Of a DNA stretch of 64,000 nucleotides, positions 32,263-40,626 are shown in pieces; the stretch's first letter is position 1; every line of letters begins with the position of its first letter. The position numbers and the translations under genes are program-made. Origin of the DNA: Streptomyces lasiicapitis (GTDB lineage: Bacteria > Actinomycetota > Actinomycetes > Streptomycetales > Streptomycetaceae). Location of the stretch: the NCBI RefSeq assembly GCF_014646335.1, contig NZ_BMNG01000012.1, positions 206,809 to 270,808 on the forward strand, written 5' to 3'. The notes beneath the pieces were generated by a model. That model was not told the DNA's origin. It saw only the letters and a list, made by a program, of their open reading frames with translations, and did no database searches.

Positions 32263-33246
32263 ATGACGAACCTGCCTATGACGAACAGAACCCCAGTTCA
32301 GCGCGCGCTCGGCTCCGGCCACGACGCCCGCAGCACCGCCGACGACGTACTGAAGGACATCGACCTGACCGGCCGGACCGCCATGGTCACCGGCGGCTAC
32401 TCCGGGCTCGGCCTGGAGGCGACCCACGCCCTCGCCCGCGCCGGGGCCCACGTGATCGTCCCGGCGCGCAGGCCGGAGACGGCGGCCGCCGCCCTGCGCG
32501 GCACCCCCGGCACGGAGGTCGCGGCGCTCGACCTCGCGGACCTCGACAGCGTCCGCGCGTTCGCCGACGGCATCCTCGCGGGCGGCCGGGCCGTCGACGT
32601 ACTCATCAACAACGCGGGCATCATGGCCTGCCCGGAGACCCGCGTCGGACCCGGCTGGGAGGCGCACTTCGCGGTCAACCACCTTGGCCACTACGCCCTG
32701 GTCAACCGGCTCGCGCCCGCCCTGACGCCGGGTCGTGCCCGGGTCGTGTCGGTGGCGTCGTCGGGCCACTTCCTGTCGGACGTCCGCTGGGACGACCCGC
32801 ACTTCCGCCGCTCCCCCTACGACCCGTGGCTCGCCTACGCCCAGTCCAAAACGGCCAACGCCCTGTTCGCCCGGCACCTGGACGCCCTCGCCGGCGGCCG
32901 GGGCCCGCGCGCCTTCGCCGTGCACCCGGGCAGCATCCTCACCCCGCTCCAGCGCCACATCCCGCGCGAGGAGCAGATCGCGCAGGGCTGGATGGACGCC
33001 GACGGCAGGCCGGCCGACGGCTTCAAGTCCCCTGCGCAGGGCGCGGCGACGGCCGTGTGGGCGGCGACCTCGCCCCTCCTGGAGGAGCACGGCGGCGCCT
33101 ACTGCCAGGACTGCGACGTCGCCGGGCCCGCCACCACGGACGACATGCTGATCGGCGGCGTCAAGCCGTGGGCGGTGGATCCGGCCGCGGCGGCCCGGCT
33201 CTGGCAGTTGTCCGCGGAACTCACGGGCGTCGACGCGTTTTCCTAG
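32263..33246 (+). CDS. Short-chain dehydrogenase/reductase
   Basis: The 327-residue NAD(P)-dependent oxidoreductase has the cofactor motif TGGYSGLGLEA (~residue 42), the NNAGIM motif, the catalytic Ser in SVASSGH and the YAQSKTAN Tyr/Lys pair. The overall form resembles retinol-dehydrogenase-like SDRs (AVNHLGHYALVNRL, HPGSILTPLQ). Two ATGs (32263 and 32278) are possible; a leaderless message from the MerR-type promoter favours 32263. It is divergent from the merR gene that likely activates it. Its TAG stop shares CTAG (33243-33246) with the convergent hydrolase gene. Substrate unknown. Confidence 0.9.
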   Translation: MTNLPMTNRTPVQRALGSGHDARSTADDVLKDIDLTGRTAMVTGGYSGLGLEATHALARAGAHVIVPARRPETAAAALRGTPGTEVAALDLADLDSVRAFADGILAGGRAVDVLINNAGIMACPETRVGPGWEAHFAVNHLGHYALVNRLAPALTPGRARVVSVASSGHFLSDVRWDDPHFRRSPYDPWLAYAQSKTANALFARHLDALAGGRGPRAFAVHPGSILTPLQRHIPREEQIAQGWMDADGRPADGFKSPAQGAATAVWAATSPLLEEHGGAYCQDCDVAGPATTDDMLIGGVKPWAVDPAAAARLWQLSAELTGVDAFS

Positions 33247-34826
33247 TCCGTGTGGGAGGTCCTGGCCGGAGCCGGGCATTCCATATCCCGCTCCGGCAGC
33301 GCCCCTCCCCCGAGGTACGCGTTGACCGCCCGGTCCGCGCACGGCACCCGCGTCAGACCGTCGATGTCGCGGCCGTAGACCCCGTGGGCGCGGATGTCGG
33401 TGGCGACCAGACGAGAGCCGCGCAGCGCGCGGTGCATGGCGAGCGCGTCCTCGAAGCGCGTGTGGTCGCGCTTCGCCTGGAGCATCAGCACCGGCACGTC
33501 GTTGTCGACCGTCACGGCGGGCTCGCGCGGCGGCTGCTCGAAGAACGGGCAGGGCGCGGTGATGCCGTTGACGAACGGTCCGAAGACGGGCTCGGTAGCG
33601 CGGCTGCGCACGCTGTTCTTCCAGTACGTCTCCGTGGCCTCGGGCCAGCCCCCGGCGGGCCAGCCGCCGTCGCCGCACATGAAGATCGTGCCACCGAGCA
33701 TGCTGTCGGCGACCTCGGGCGAGTTCAACATCTTCAGCATGGCGGCGAGTTCGGGACCCGGCTCCGTCAGCTCTCCTTGATAGGCGGCGACCAGGTCGCG
33801 TACCAACGAAGCCGTCCTGGCGTCGTTCTCCCCCTGCGTGAGGGGCTGCTTGAGGATCATCCGCAGCAGGGGCGCGGTCATGCGCTGCGCGGCCAGCGTC
33901 ACCGGCCGCCGCTCCGCCTGCGTGAGCATCCGCTCGACCCGGGCGCGGACTTGGGCGGCGGTGCGGCCGAGCCGGTACGTCGTGTGGTTCCGCGCCGTCC
34001 ACACGGCCCACTCGTCCAGGGCACGCTCGGCGGGCGCGCCCGAGCGCCGGAACTGCTCGTACTGCGTGGCGGCGGGGTCGGTGACGGAGTCGATGACGAA
34101 CCGGTCGGCGCGGCGCGGGAACATCTGCGTGTACGTGGCGCCGAGGTCCGCTCCGTAGGAGACGCCGTAGTACGAGAGCTTGCGCCGGCCCAGGGCCGCG
34201 CGGATCACGTCCATGTCGCGGGCGACGTTGCGGGACGAGGCGTGCGGCAGCAGCGCGCGGTTGTCGCCGTGTTCGTGGCAGCGGCGGGCGTCCTGGCGGG
34301 CGGTGCGCACCGACGCCTCGAAGTCCGCGCGGGGGCTGGTCGTCGGTGCGGGAGGCGGGGGCTTGGGGGCCGGGTCGCAGGCGATCGGGGTGCTCTCGCC
34401 GAGGAAGCGCGGGTCGAAGCCGATCAGGTCGTAGCGGCCCGCGACGTCCTTCAGGGCGGGGCGCAGGGCGAGAGTGTAGGCGAGGCCGGTGCCGCCGGGG
34501 CCGCCCGGGTTGGTCAGCAGGACGCCGCGGCGCTTCTCCGCGGGGGCGGTGGCCTTGATGCGGGAGACCGCGATCTCGATGGTGCGGCCGCCGGGGTCGG
34601 CGTAGTCGAGCGGGACGGTGACCTTCGCGCAGCGCGCGCCCGCCTCGTTCAGCTCCTTCTGGCCGGTCGGGCAGGGGCCCCAGTTCAGCTCCTGCTGCTC
34701 GTACGCGGCGAGGCCGGCCGCCCGGGTGGGTGCCGCGGGGCGCTGGGCCGACGCCTGCGCGGGCAGACCGCTCACGAGGACGGCGGCTAGGCCGAGCCCG
34801 GCGGTGGCCGTGGTGGTGGCGCGCAT
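33243..34826 (-). CDS. Secreted alpha/beta hydrolase, peptidase S33 (tripeptidyl aminopeptidase-like)
   Basis: The 527-residue protein has a Sec signal peptide (LGLAAVLVSGLPAQASA, cleavage ~27) and an alpha/beta-hydrolase fold of the Streptomyces tripeptidyl aminopeptidase type. It has the oxyanion region LLTNPGGPGGTGLA, GFDPRFLGESTP, the nucleophile elbow GVSYG, the acid in MLQAKRDHTRFEDA and His in DIRAHGVYGRD, with the C-terminal TAP-like domain. Such enzymes release N-terminal peptides from extracellular proteins; some act on other esters or amides, so the substrate is not certain. The usual family motif here is GFDPRGVGxS, so RFLGES is a variant. The stop is shared with the convergent SDR. 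Confidence 0.88.
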   Translation of the reverse strand: MRATTTATAGLGLAAVLVSGLPAQASAQRPAAPTRAAGLAAYEQQELNWGPCPTGQKELNEAGARCAKVTVPLDYADPGGRTIEIAVSRIKATAPAEKRRGVLLTNPGGPGGTGLAYTLALRPALKDVAGRYDLIGFDPRFLGESTPIACDPAPKPPPPAPTTSPRADFEASVRTARQDARRCHEHGDNRALLPHASSRNVARDMDVIRAALGRRKLSYYGVSYGADLGATYTQMFPRRADRFVIDSVTDPAATQYEQFRRSGAPAERALDEWAVWTARNHTTYRLGRTAAQVRARVERMLTQAERRPVTLAAQRMTAPLLRMILKQPLTQGENDARTASLVRDLVAAYQGELTEPGPELAAMLKMLNSPEVADSMLGGTIFMCGDGGWPAGGWPEATETYWKNSVRSRATEPVFGPFVNGITAPCPFFEQPPREPAVTVDNDVPVLMLQAKRDHTRFEDALAMHRALRGSRLVATDIRAHGVYGRDIDGLTRVPCADRAVNAYLGGGALPERDMECPAPARTSHTD

Positions 34827-34988
34827 CGTGCTCCTTGAAGTCGTGCGGGTGCCGGGAAGTCGTGCGGGGCGCCGGGAAGTCGTGTGGCGTGCCGCGCGGT
34901 GCGTTCGTTCAGGACGCTACGAACGCGTGCGCCGACCGGCCATCCGACCAGCAGGAGACCCGTACTGAGGGAAGCCCCCGTATTCCGC

Positions 34989-35019
34989 TTGCCTTGGAGT
35001 GCGCTCCAACTCCTAGGGT
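34989..35019 (+). promoter_or_regulatory. MerR-type promoter of the second aldo/keto reductase
   Basis: TTGCCT (34989-34994) and TAGGGT (35014-35019) are separated by 19 bp. The -35 edge and spacer hold the perfect dyad TTGGAG-TGCG-CTCCAA at 34994-35009. This is the hallmark of a promoter activated by a MerR-family protein. The dyad differs from that before the SDR at 32263, so another regulator, not encoded beside it, should act here. Confidence 0.65.
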
Positions 35020-35057
35020 CACGCCCAGGATCACCCGCACGACCAGGAGGTACGACC

Positions 35058-36047
<990 letters not shown>

Positions 36048-36117
36048 GCCGACGGGGGGCGCCCGCGGCTACAGGACCGGTCATGTCGACAAGTCGCCCG
36101 CCGAGTAGCCTGCGGGT

Positions 36118-36666
36118 ATGCCCTTCCCCGATGAGCGCGCCGACACCGTGACGGCCCTCGTGCACGCGGTGCCCGACGCCCTCGCGTATCTCGCCGGGGA
36201 CTGGCGCGTCGAGCGGACGGTGCGGGACTTCGCGGGGGCGGCGGGCGCACCGGCGGAGGGGGTGTTCACCGGGACCACCAGGTTCACGCCGCTCGACGGC
36301 GCGGAGCCGGCCGACGCGGCGCAGACCGACGCGACACAGACCGACGCGGCGCAAGCCGACGCCGGCCTGCTGCACCACGAGTCCGGCACCTTCACCTGGC
36401 ACGGCGTCGCCCGGCCCGCCGAGCGCACGCTCCGCTTCCTGCCGGGCGCGCTCCCGGGCACCGTGTGCGTCCACTTCGCCGACGGCCGCTTCTTCCACGA
36501 CCTCGACCTGCGCTCGGGCCGCCACACCGCCGACCATCCGTGCGCGGCGGATCTGTACCGGGGCGAGTTCGAGGTGTACGACGAGGCGCGCTGGCGCACC
36601 CGGTGGCGGGTGGCGGGCCCCGCCAAGGACCTGCTCCTGACGACGGACTACACGCGCGTGCTCTGA
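36118..36666 (+). CDS. DUF6314 family protein
   Basis: The 182-residue cytoplasmic protein matches the actinobacterial family annotated DUF6314 as I recall it, with LAGDWRVERTVRDF near the N-terminus, ESGTFTWHGV, VHFADGRFFHDLDLRSG and ADLYRGEFEVYDEARW, and a final TTDYTRVL. The alternating strands suggest a lipocalin-like beta barrel, which would bind a small hydrophobic ligand; that is inference. An in-frame stretch DAAQT-DATQT-DAAQA (36313-36357) looks like a local 15-bp repeat expansion in a loop. It starts 70 bp after the aldo/keto reductase on the same strand. Confidence 0.8.
   Translation: MPFPDERADTVTALVHAVPDALAYLAGDWRVERTVRDFAGAAGAPAEGVFTGTTRFTPLDGAEPADAAQTDATQTDAAQADAGLLHHESGTFTWHGVARPAERTLRFLPGALPGTVCVHFADGRFFHDLDLRSGRHTADHPCAADLYRGEFEVYDEARWRTRWRVAGPAKDLLLTTDYTRVL
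36313..36357 (+). repeat. 15-bp coding minisatellite, three units
   Basis: Three 15-bp units beginning GACGCGGCGCAGACC, GACGCGACACAGACC and GACGCGGCGCAAGCC lie head to tail, in frame, inside the DUF6314 gene. They encode DAAQT, DATQT and DAAQA. Confidence 0.75.
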
Positions 36667-36690
36667 ATCCCCCCAGCCGAGGGAAGCGCC

Positions 36691-37216
36691 CTACGCCGCC
36701 GCGTCGATCCGCAGGTTCCAGCGACCGCCGTGCCCGGCGAGGGTGACCGTCGACAGCGGGCCCACGTCGATGTTCCAGTACGTCGCCGGGGGCGCCTTCA
36801 GGGCGTACACCAGCGCGGCCCGCACCACGGACGGCTCGGCCACCGCGACGACGCGGCCGCCGTCCCCGACGGGCCGGGTGTCGAGCCAGCCGCCGACCCG
36901 GGAGATGAACGCGAGCAGCGACTCCCCGCCGTGCGGCGCCGACCGGGGATCGCGCAGCCAGGCGTCCACCGTGCCGGGCTCACCCGCGGCCACCTCGGCC
37001 AGCGTGTACCCGCGCCAGCGGCCCATGTCGCAGTCGCTCAGGGCGGGTTGGGCCAGCAGCGCGAGACCGAGCGCGTCGCCGGTGGCGCGGCTGCGCGGGA
37101 GCGGCGCGCCGCACCTCGTGCCAGCCTGCCTCGTCGAGCGGCCGGTCGTCGTCGAACCGCTCGGTGAGCAGCGAGGTGCCGCGCGCGGCCGATATCAGCG
37201 TCACGCGAACGTGCAT
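36691..37216 (-). pseudogene. Histidine phosphatase family gene with a frameshift
   Basis: The 5' part (from ATG at 37216) encodes MHVRVTLISAARGTSLLTER and continues to about residue 35 as RFDDDRPLDEAGWHEVRRAA. The 3' part, in another frame, encodes RSRATGDALGLALLAQPALS, then CDMGRWRGYTLAEV, GGESLLAFISRVGGWLD and a C-terminus with VVAVAEPSVVRAAL. Together they make a SixA/phosphoglycerate-mutase-like protein of ~175 residues. The frame changes near 37110, and the region normally carrying the RHG-like motif and the strand before RSRATG looks shortened. Either a real frameshift/deletion or a base-calling error in a GC-rich run could explain it. The active-site RHG is absent from the N-terminus (ISAARG), as in some divergent members. 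Confidence 0.65.
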
Positions 37217-37272
37217 GCGGTGATCGTGGGGCGCGTGGTGCCCGCGGTCAAGGGGTGCCCGGAGTCAACGGG

Positions 37273-37734
37273 TCACTGCGCGCCGAGCACCATCCACTGC
37301 CCCGGGTTCTCCAAGACCGCGAACCCCACCTTCTCGTACACCTCGTGCGCGTCCCCGGTCGCGAGCAGGATCCGGCGCAGCCCGTACGGAGCGAGGTGGT
37401 CGCGCACCGCGCCCGCGAGCGCCGTGCCGAGGCCCTTGCCGCGCACCGAGCGGTCGACGTACACGTCGCAGAGGTAGGCGAACGTCGCGTGGTCGGTCAC
37501 CACGCGGGCGTACGCGACCTGGGCGCGCGAAGCCTCCTCGTACACGCCGAAGTTGAGCGATCCGGCGATGGCCGCGTCCTGTTTCTCGCGGGTTCTGCCG
37601 ACGGCCCAGTAGGCGTCCGTGGACATCCACGCGTGGATGCGGGCGGGGTCGAGGCGGGCGGGGTCGGTGGACAGCTCGTACCCGTCGGGGAAGGCGTGCT
37701 CGTTTCCGTCAGGGGCTACGTACGCGTTGGTCAT
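37273..37734 (-). CDS. GNAT-family N-acetyltransferase
   Basis: The 153-residue single-domain acetyltransferase has the N-terminal YELSTDPARLDPARIHAWM, WAVGRTREKQDAAI, the acetyl-CoA loop VDRSVRGKGLGTALA (RxxGKG near residue 95) and the C-terminal HEVYEKVGF. This arrangement matches a widespread subgroup of small GNATs of unknown substrate. The ATG at 37734 gives MTNAYVAPDG; upstream in-frame codons are not conserved-looking. It is downstream of the MocR gene on the same strand, across a 30-bp tandem repeat. Confidence 0.86.
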   Translation of the reverse strand: MTNAYVAPDGNEHAFPDGYELSTDPARLDPARIHAWMSTDAYWAVGRTREKQDAAIAGSLNFGVYEEASRAQVAYARVVTDHATFAYLCDVYVDRSVRGKGLGTALAGAVRDHLAPYGLRRILLATGDAHEVYEKVGFAVLENPGQWMVLGAQ

Positions 37735-37800
37735 GACGTGAGACTCGCAGGGGAGGCGCCGCACGTCGAGCGCCTTTCACCACTCCCGCGCACACCACCC

Positions 37801-37860
37801 CTCACCCCGGCACCTCGTCGCACGCCACCCCTCACCCCAGCACCTCGTCGCACGCCACCC
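37801..37860. repeat. Tandem 30-bp duplication at the 3' end of the MocR gene
   Basis: 37801-37830 and 37831-37860 are identical except for one base (CTCACCCCGGCACCTCGTCG against CTCACCCCAGCACCTCGTCG, then CACGCCACCC in both). The unit contains the last codons and the stop of the MocR gene, so a second, untranslated copy of the gene's tail with its own stop lies just after it. Confidence 0.9.
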
Positions 37861-39277
37861 GCAGCCTGCGCACCCCCTCGGCGATCTCCCCCGCCCCCGC
37901 AAGGGCCGCGAAGCTCAGCCGGACGTGCGCGGCCGGCGGCTCCGCCGCGAAGTACGGCCGTCCCGGCGCCACCGCGACCCCGGCGCGCAACGCGGCCGCC
38001 GCGAGGGCGAGTTCGTCGGTGCCGTCGGGCAGCCGCAGCCACAGGTGGTAGCCGCCGGCCGGGACGTGCGGCAGCGCGAGTTCGGGCAGCCGCAGCCGCA
38101 GCGCCGCCGCGAGGGCGTCCCTGCGGCTCCTCAACTCGGCTGCCACCGTGCGCAGATGGCGTGGCCAGGCGGGTGAGCCGACGAGTTCGAGCGCGGCCTC
38201 CTGGAGCGGCCTCGGCACGAAGAAGTGGTCGACGACCTGGATGGCGCGCAGCCGTTCCAGGACGGGCCCGCGCGCGGCGAGCGCGCTCACCCTGAAGCTC
38301 GGCGAGGTCGCCTTGGTGAGCGAGCAGACGTGCACGACGACGCCGTCCCGGTCGTCGGTCGTGAGCGGGCTCGGCAGCGGCCCGGCGTCCTCGTGCACGA
38401 GGCGGCGTACGAAGTCGTCCTCGACGACGAACGCCCCCGCCTCGCGGGCGATCCGCAGCACCTCGGGGCGGCGCTCGGCGGAGAGCACCGCGCCGGTCGG
38501 GTTCTGGAACAGCGGCTGGCAGACGAACACGCGCGCGCCGGTCGCCCGGAACGCGGCTTCGAGCAGCTCCGGCCGTACGCCGTCGGTGTCCACGGGCACC
38601 GGCACCGGCCGCAGTCCGGCGGCCCGCGCGATCGCCAACAGGCCCGGGTACGTGGGCGATTCGAGCAGCACCGGCGCGCCGGGCGGGGCGAGCGCGCGCA
38701 GCGTCGTCGTCAGGGCGCTCTGCCCGCCCGCGGAGACCAGGACCTCGGCCGCCGTGATCGCGCCGCCCATGCCCCGCGCGAACCACTCGCGCAGCTCGGG
38801 CAGGCCCTCGACCGGGGGCCGGTCCCAGGCGCCGGGGCGCCGCCCCGCCCGCGCGAGCGCGGCGGCCATGGCGCGCTCGGGCTGCAGCGAGGCGTGCAGA
38901 TAGCCGCTGTTGAACTCGATGACGCCGGGCGGCGGCGCCGCGAGGGTGGCGAGGACGCCGGTGGCGTCGACGGAGCGCGGCACGACCTCCGTCGCGGCGT
39001 CCGCGCTGAGCGTCACCTCCTGCCAGGAGGTGTCCCCCACGGCCGCCGCGGCCGCGCCCGCCGCCGGTGGCCGCGCCCGGAAGGCCCCGGCACCGGGCCG
39101 CGTGACGACAAGACCCTCCGCGGCGAGCTGCCCGAGGGCCCGTGACACGGTCACGGGGCTCACCCGGAACCGCTCGACAAGCGCCCGGCTCGACGGCAGC
39201 TTTCCACCTGGAGAGTAGCGGTCTAGCTCGGCCCGCAGCTTCTGCGCCAACTCACCCACACTGCTACGCTCATGCAT
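37832..39277 (-). CDS. MocR-type GntR regulator with aminotransferase-fold domain
   Basis: The 481-residue protein has an N-terminal GntR winged helix (residues ~5-72: SVGELAQKLRAELDRY, LPSSRALVERFRVSPVTVSR) and a large fold-type I PLP aminotransferase-like domain. The PLP-binding Lys is in CSLTKATSPSFRV, after DDFVRRLV and QPLFQNPTG. MocR proteins sense PLP or amino-compounds. It is divergent from an EamA exporter with overlapping start codons, so it probably controls that exporter and itself through the direct repeats at 39287-39317. The ATG at 39277 is chosen; TATCCT eight bases upstream could be the -10 of a near-leaderless message. The 3' end bears a tandem duplication. Confidence 0.92.
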   Translation of the reverse strand: MHERSSVGELAQKLRAELDRYSPGGKLPSSRALVERFRVSPVTVSRALGQLAAEGLVVTRPGAGAFRARPPAAGAAAAAVGDTSWQEVTLSADAATEVVPRSVDATGVLATLAAPPPGVIEFNSGYLHASLQPERAMAAALARAGRRPGAWDRPPVEGLPELREWFARGMGGAITAAEVLVSAGGQSALTTTLRALAPPGAPVLLESPTYPGLLAIARAAGLRPVPVPVDTDGVRPELLEAAFRATGARVFVCQPLFQNPTGAVLSAERRPEVLRIAREAGAFVVEDDFVRRLVHEDAGPLPSPLTTDDRDGVVVHVCSLTKATSPSFRVSALAARGPVLERLRAIQVVDHFFVPRPLQEAALELVGSPAWPRHLRTVAAELRSRRDALAAALRLRLPELALPHVPAGGYHLWLRLPDGTDELALAAAALRAGVAVAPGRPYFAAEPPAAHVRLSFAALAGAGEIAEGVRRLRVACDEVLG

Positions 39278-40295
39278 GAGAGCACAGGATAGCGCTACTG
39301 TTTCGCGAGGGATAGCGGTCCGGACGTCCGCCGGGCCGATCCGGTCGACCGCGTCCTCGGGGTCCTCCGGCCCTACTGGCCCTACCAGCCCCACTGAGCC
39401 CGTCGGCATCACGGACCCCGCCGCCCAGGACCAGCACCGCCGCCGAGCAGGCACCGCTCAGGCCGCCCTCGGCGTCGTCGCCTTCTCCCTCACCTTCCCC
39501 GCCACCGCCTGGGGCCTCGAAGGCATCGGCCCCTGGTCCTTCGTCGCCCTGCGCTGTGTCCTGAGCGCCGTCATCGCGGGCGGCTGCCTGCTGGCCCTGC
39601 GGGTCCCGGTGCCGCCGCGCGCGCACTGGGGCGGGCTCGCCGTCGTCGGCGGCGGCGTCGTGATCGGCTTCCCGCTCCTGACCTCTCTGGCCCTGCAGAC
39701 GTCGAGCACGTCGCACGCGGCCGTCGTCGTCGGGCTGCTCCCGCTGACGACCGCCGCGCTCTCCGCGCTGCGCACCGGCGTCCGCCCGTCACGGACGTTC
39801 TGGGCGGCGGCGATCGCGGGCGCGGTCGCGGTGCTCGCGTTCACGGCGCAGCAGAGCGGCGGAAAGCTGTCGACCGCCGACCTGTACCTGTTCGGCTCGC
39901 TGCTGGTGTGCGCCGCGGGCTACACGGAGGGCGGCCGGCTCGCCCGGGAGATGCCGGGCTGGCAGGTCATCGGCTGGGCCCTGGTCCTGTGCCTGCCGCT
40001 GACGGTCGTCTGGGCGGCGCTCGCCCTGCCGCACGAGCCGTTCCAGCTGACCGCGCACAGCTCGATCGGCCTGCTCTACTCCGCGATCGGCTCCCAGTTC
40101 CTCGGCCTGCTCATCTGGTACCGCGGCATGGCCGCCATCGGCATCCCCAAGGCCAGCCAGCTCCAGCTCGCCCAGCCGCTGCTCACCCTCGTCTGGTCCC
40201 TTTTCCTGCTCGGCGAGGACGTGCCCGCGGCGGCGCCGCTGACCGCCGTGGCGGTGCTCGTGTGCATCGCTGTCACCCAACGGGCGCGCGGGTAG
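39276..40295 (+). CDS. EamA/DMT-family transporter
   Basis: The 339-residue protein has ten predicted helices in two EamA repeats (residues ~65-195 and ~205-330). Typical motifs are PATAWGLEGIGPWSFVALR and SQFLGLLIWYRGMAAIGIPKASQLQLAQPLL. EamA proteins export amino acids or other metabolites. Start codons of this gene and of the MocR gene overlap (39275-39278). The first ~55 residues are Gly/Pro/Ser-rich and polar, so a later start cannot be excluded; a TACGCT hexamer six bases before the ATG supports a leaderless start at 39276. MocR partnership suggests a PLP- or amine-related substrate, an inference. Confidence 0.85.
   Translation: MRAQDSATVSRGIAVRTSAGPIRSTASSGSSGPTGPTSPTEPVGITDPAAQDQHRRRAGTAQAALGVVAFSLTFPATAWGLEGIGPWSFVALRCVLSAVIAGGCLLALRVPVPPRAHWGGLAVVGGGVVIGFPLLTSLALQTSSTSHAAVVVGLLPLTTAALSALRTGVRPSRTFWAAAIAGAVAVLAFTAQQSGGKLSTADLYLFGSLLVCAAGYTEGGRLAREMPGWQVIGWALVLCLPLTVVWAALALPHEPFQLTAHSSIGLLYSAIGSQFLGLLIWYRGMAAIGIPKASQLQLAQPLLTLVWSLFLLGEDVPAAAPLTAVAVLVCIAVTQRARG
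39287..39317. promoter_or_regulatory. Direct repeats between MocR and EamA starts, candidate MocR binding sites
   Basis: GGATAGCG occurs at 39287-39294 and again at 39310-39317, a 23-bp offset. The first overlaps the palindrome TAGCGCTA (39290-39297). Direct repeats two turns apart are the usual binding arrangement of MocR dimers. They lie over the mocR promoter and inside the 5' end of eamA. Confidence 0.55.
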
Positions 40296-40372
40296 GCGCA
40301 GGCGGCCGCCACCGGTCGTACACTGACGGCCACGCACCGCCACCCTGTGATCGGACGAGGAGGGCACTCCCC

Positions 40373-40567
40373 ATGCGAGCATCCGTGGGCGACCGGCTGC
40401 TGATCCACGGCAGGATCGTCGGGCAGCAGGACCGGACGGCTGAGGTCGTCGAAATCCTCGGCGAGGACGGCGGCCCGCCCTACCGCGTACGTTTCGAGGA
40501 CGGGCACGAGACCCTCATGTCACCGGGCCCCGACACGGTCGTACGCCACATCGACGGCGACGAGTGA
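40373..40567 (+). CDS. DUF1918 domain protein
   Basis: The 64-residue protein has the compact beta-rich DUF1918 fold: MRASVGDRLLIHG, a variable turn, then RTAEVVEILGEDGGPPYRVRF and EDGHETLMSPGPDTVV. It resembles small SH3-like barrels found in actinobacteria, sometimes attached to DNA-binding or stress proteins; no specific function is established to my knowledge. The ATG has GAGGAGGG 8 bases upstream. It stands alone 77 bp after the EamA gene and before a bidirectional terminator. Confidence 0.9.
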   Translation: MRASVGDRLLIHGRIVGQQDRTAEVVEILGEDGGPPYRVRFEDGHETLMSPGPDTVVRHIDGDE

Positions 40568-40572
40568 GCCAC

Positions 40573-40600
40573 CGGGCCCGGGTCCACCGACCCGGGCCCG
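40573..40600. terminator. Bidirectional terminator after the DUF1918 gene
   Basis: Perfect 12-bp arms (CGGGCCCGGGTC and its complement) with a CACC loop lie 5 bp after the DUF1918 stop and 26 bp after the convergent hydrolase gene stop. Confidence 0.85.
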
Positions 40601-40626
40601 CGCACACTCCGGGCTCCGGCCCGCGC

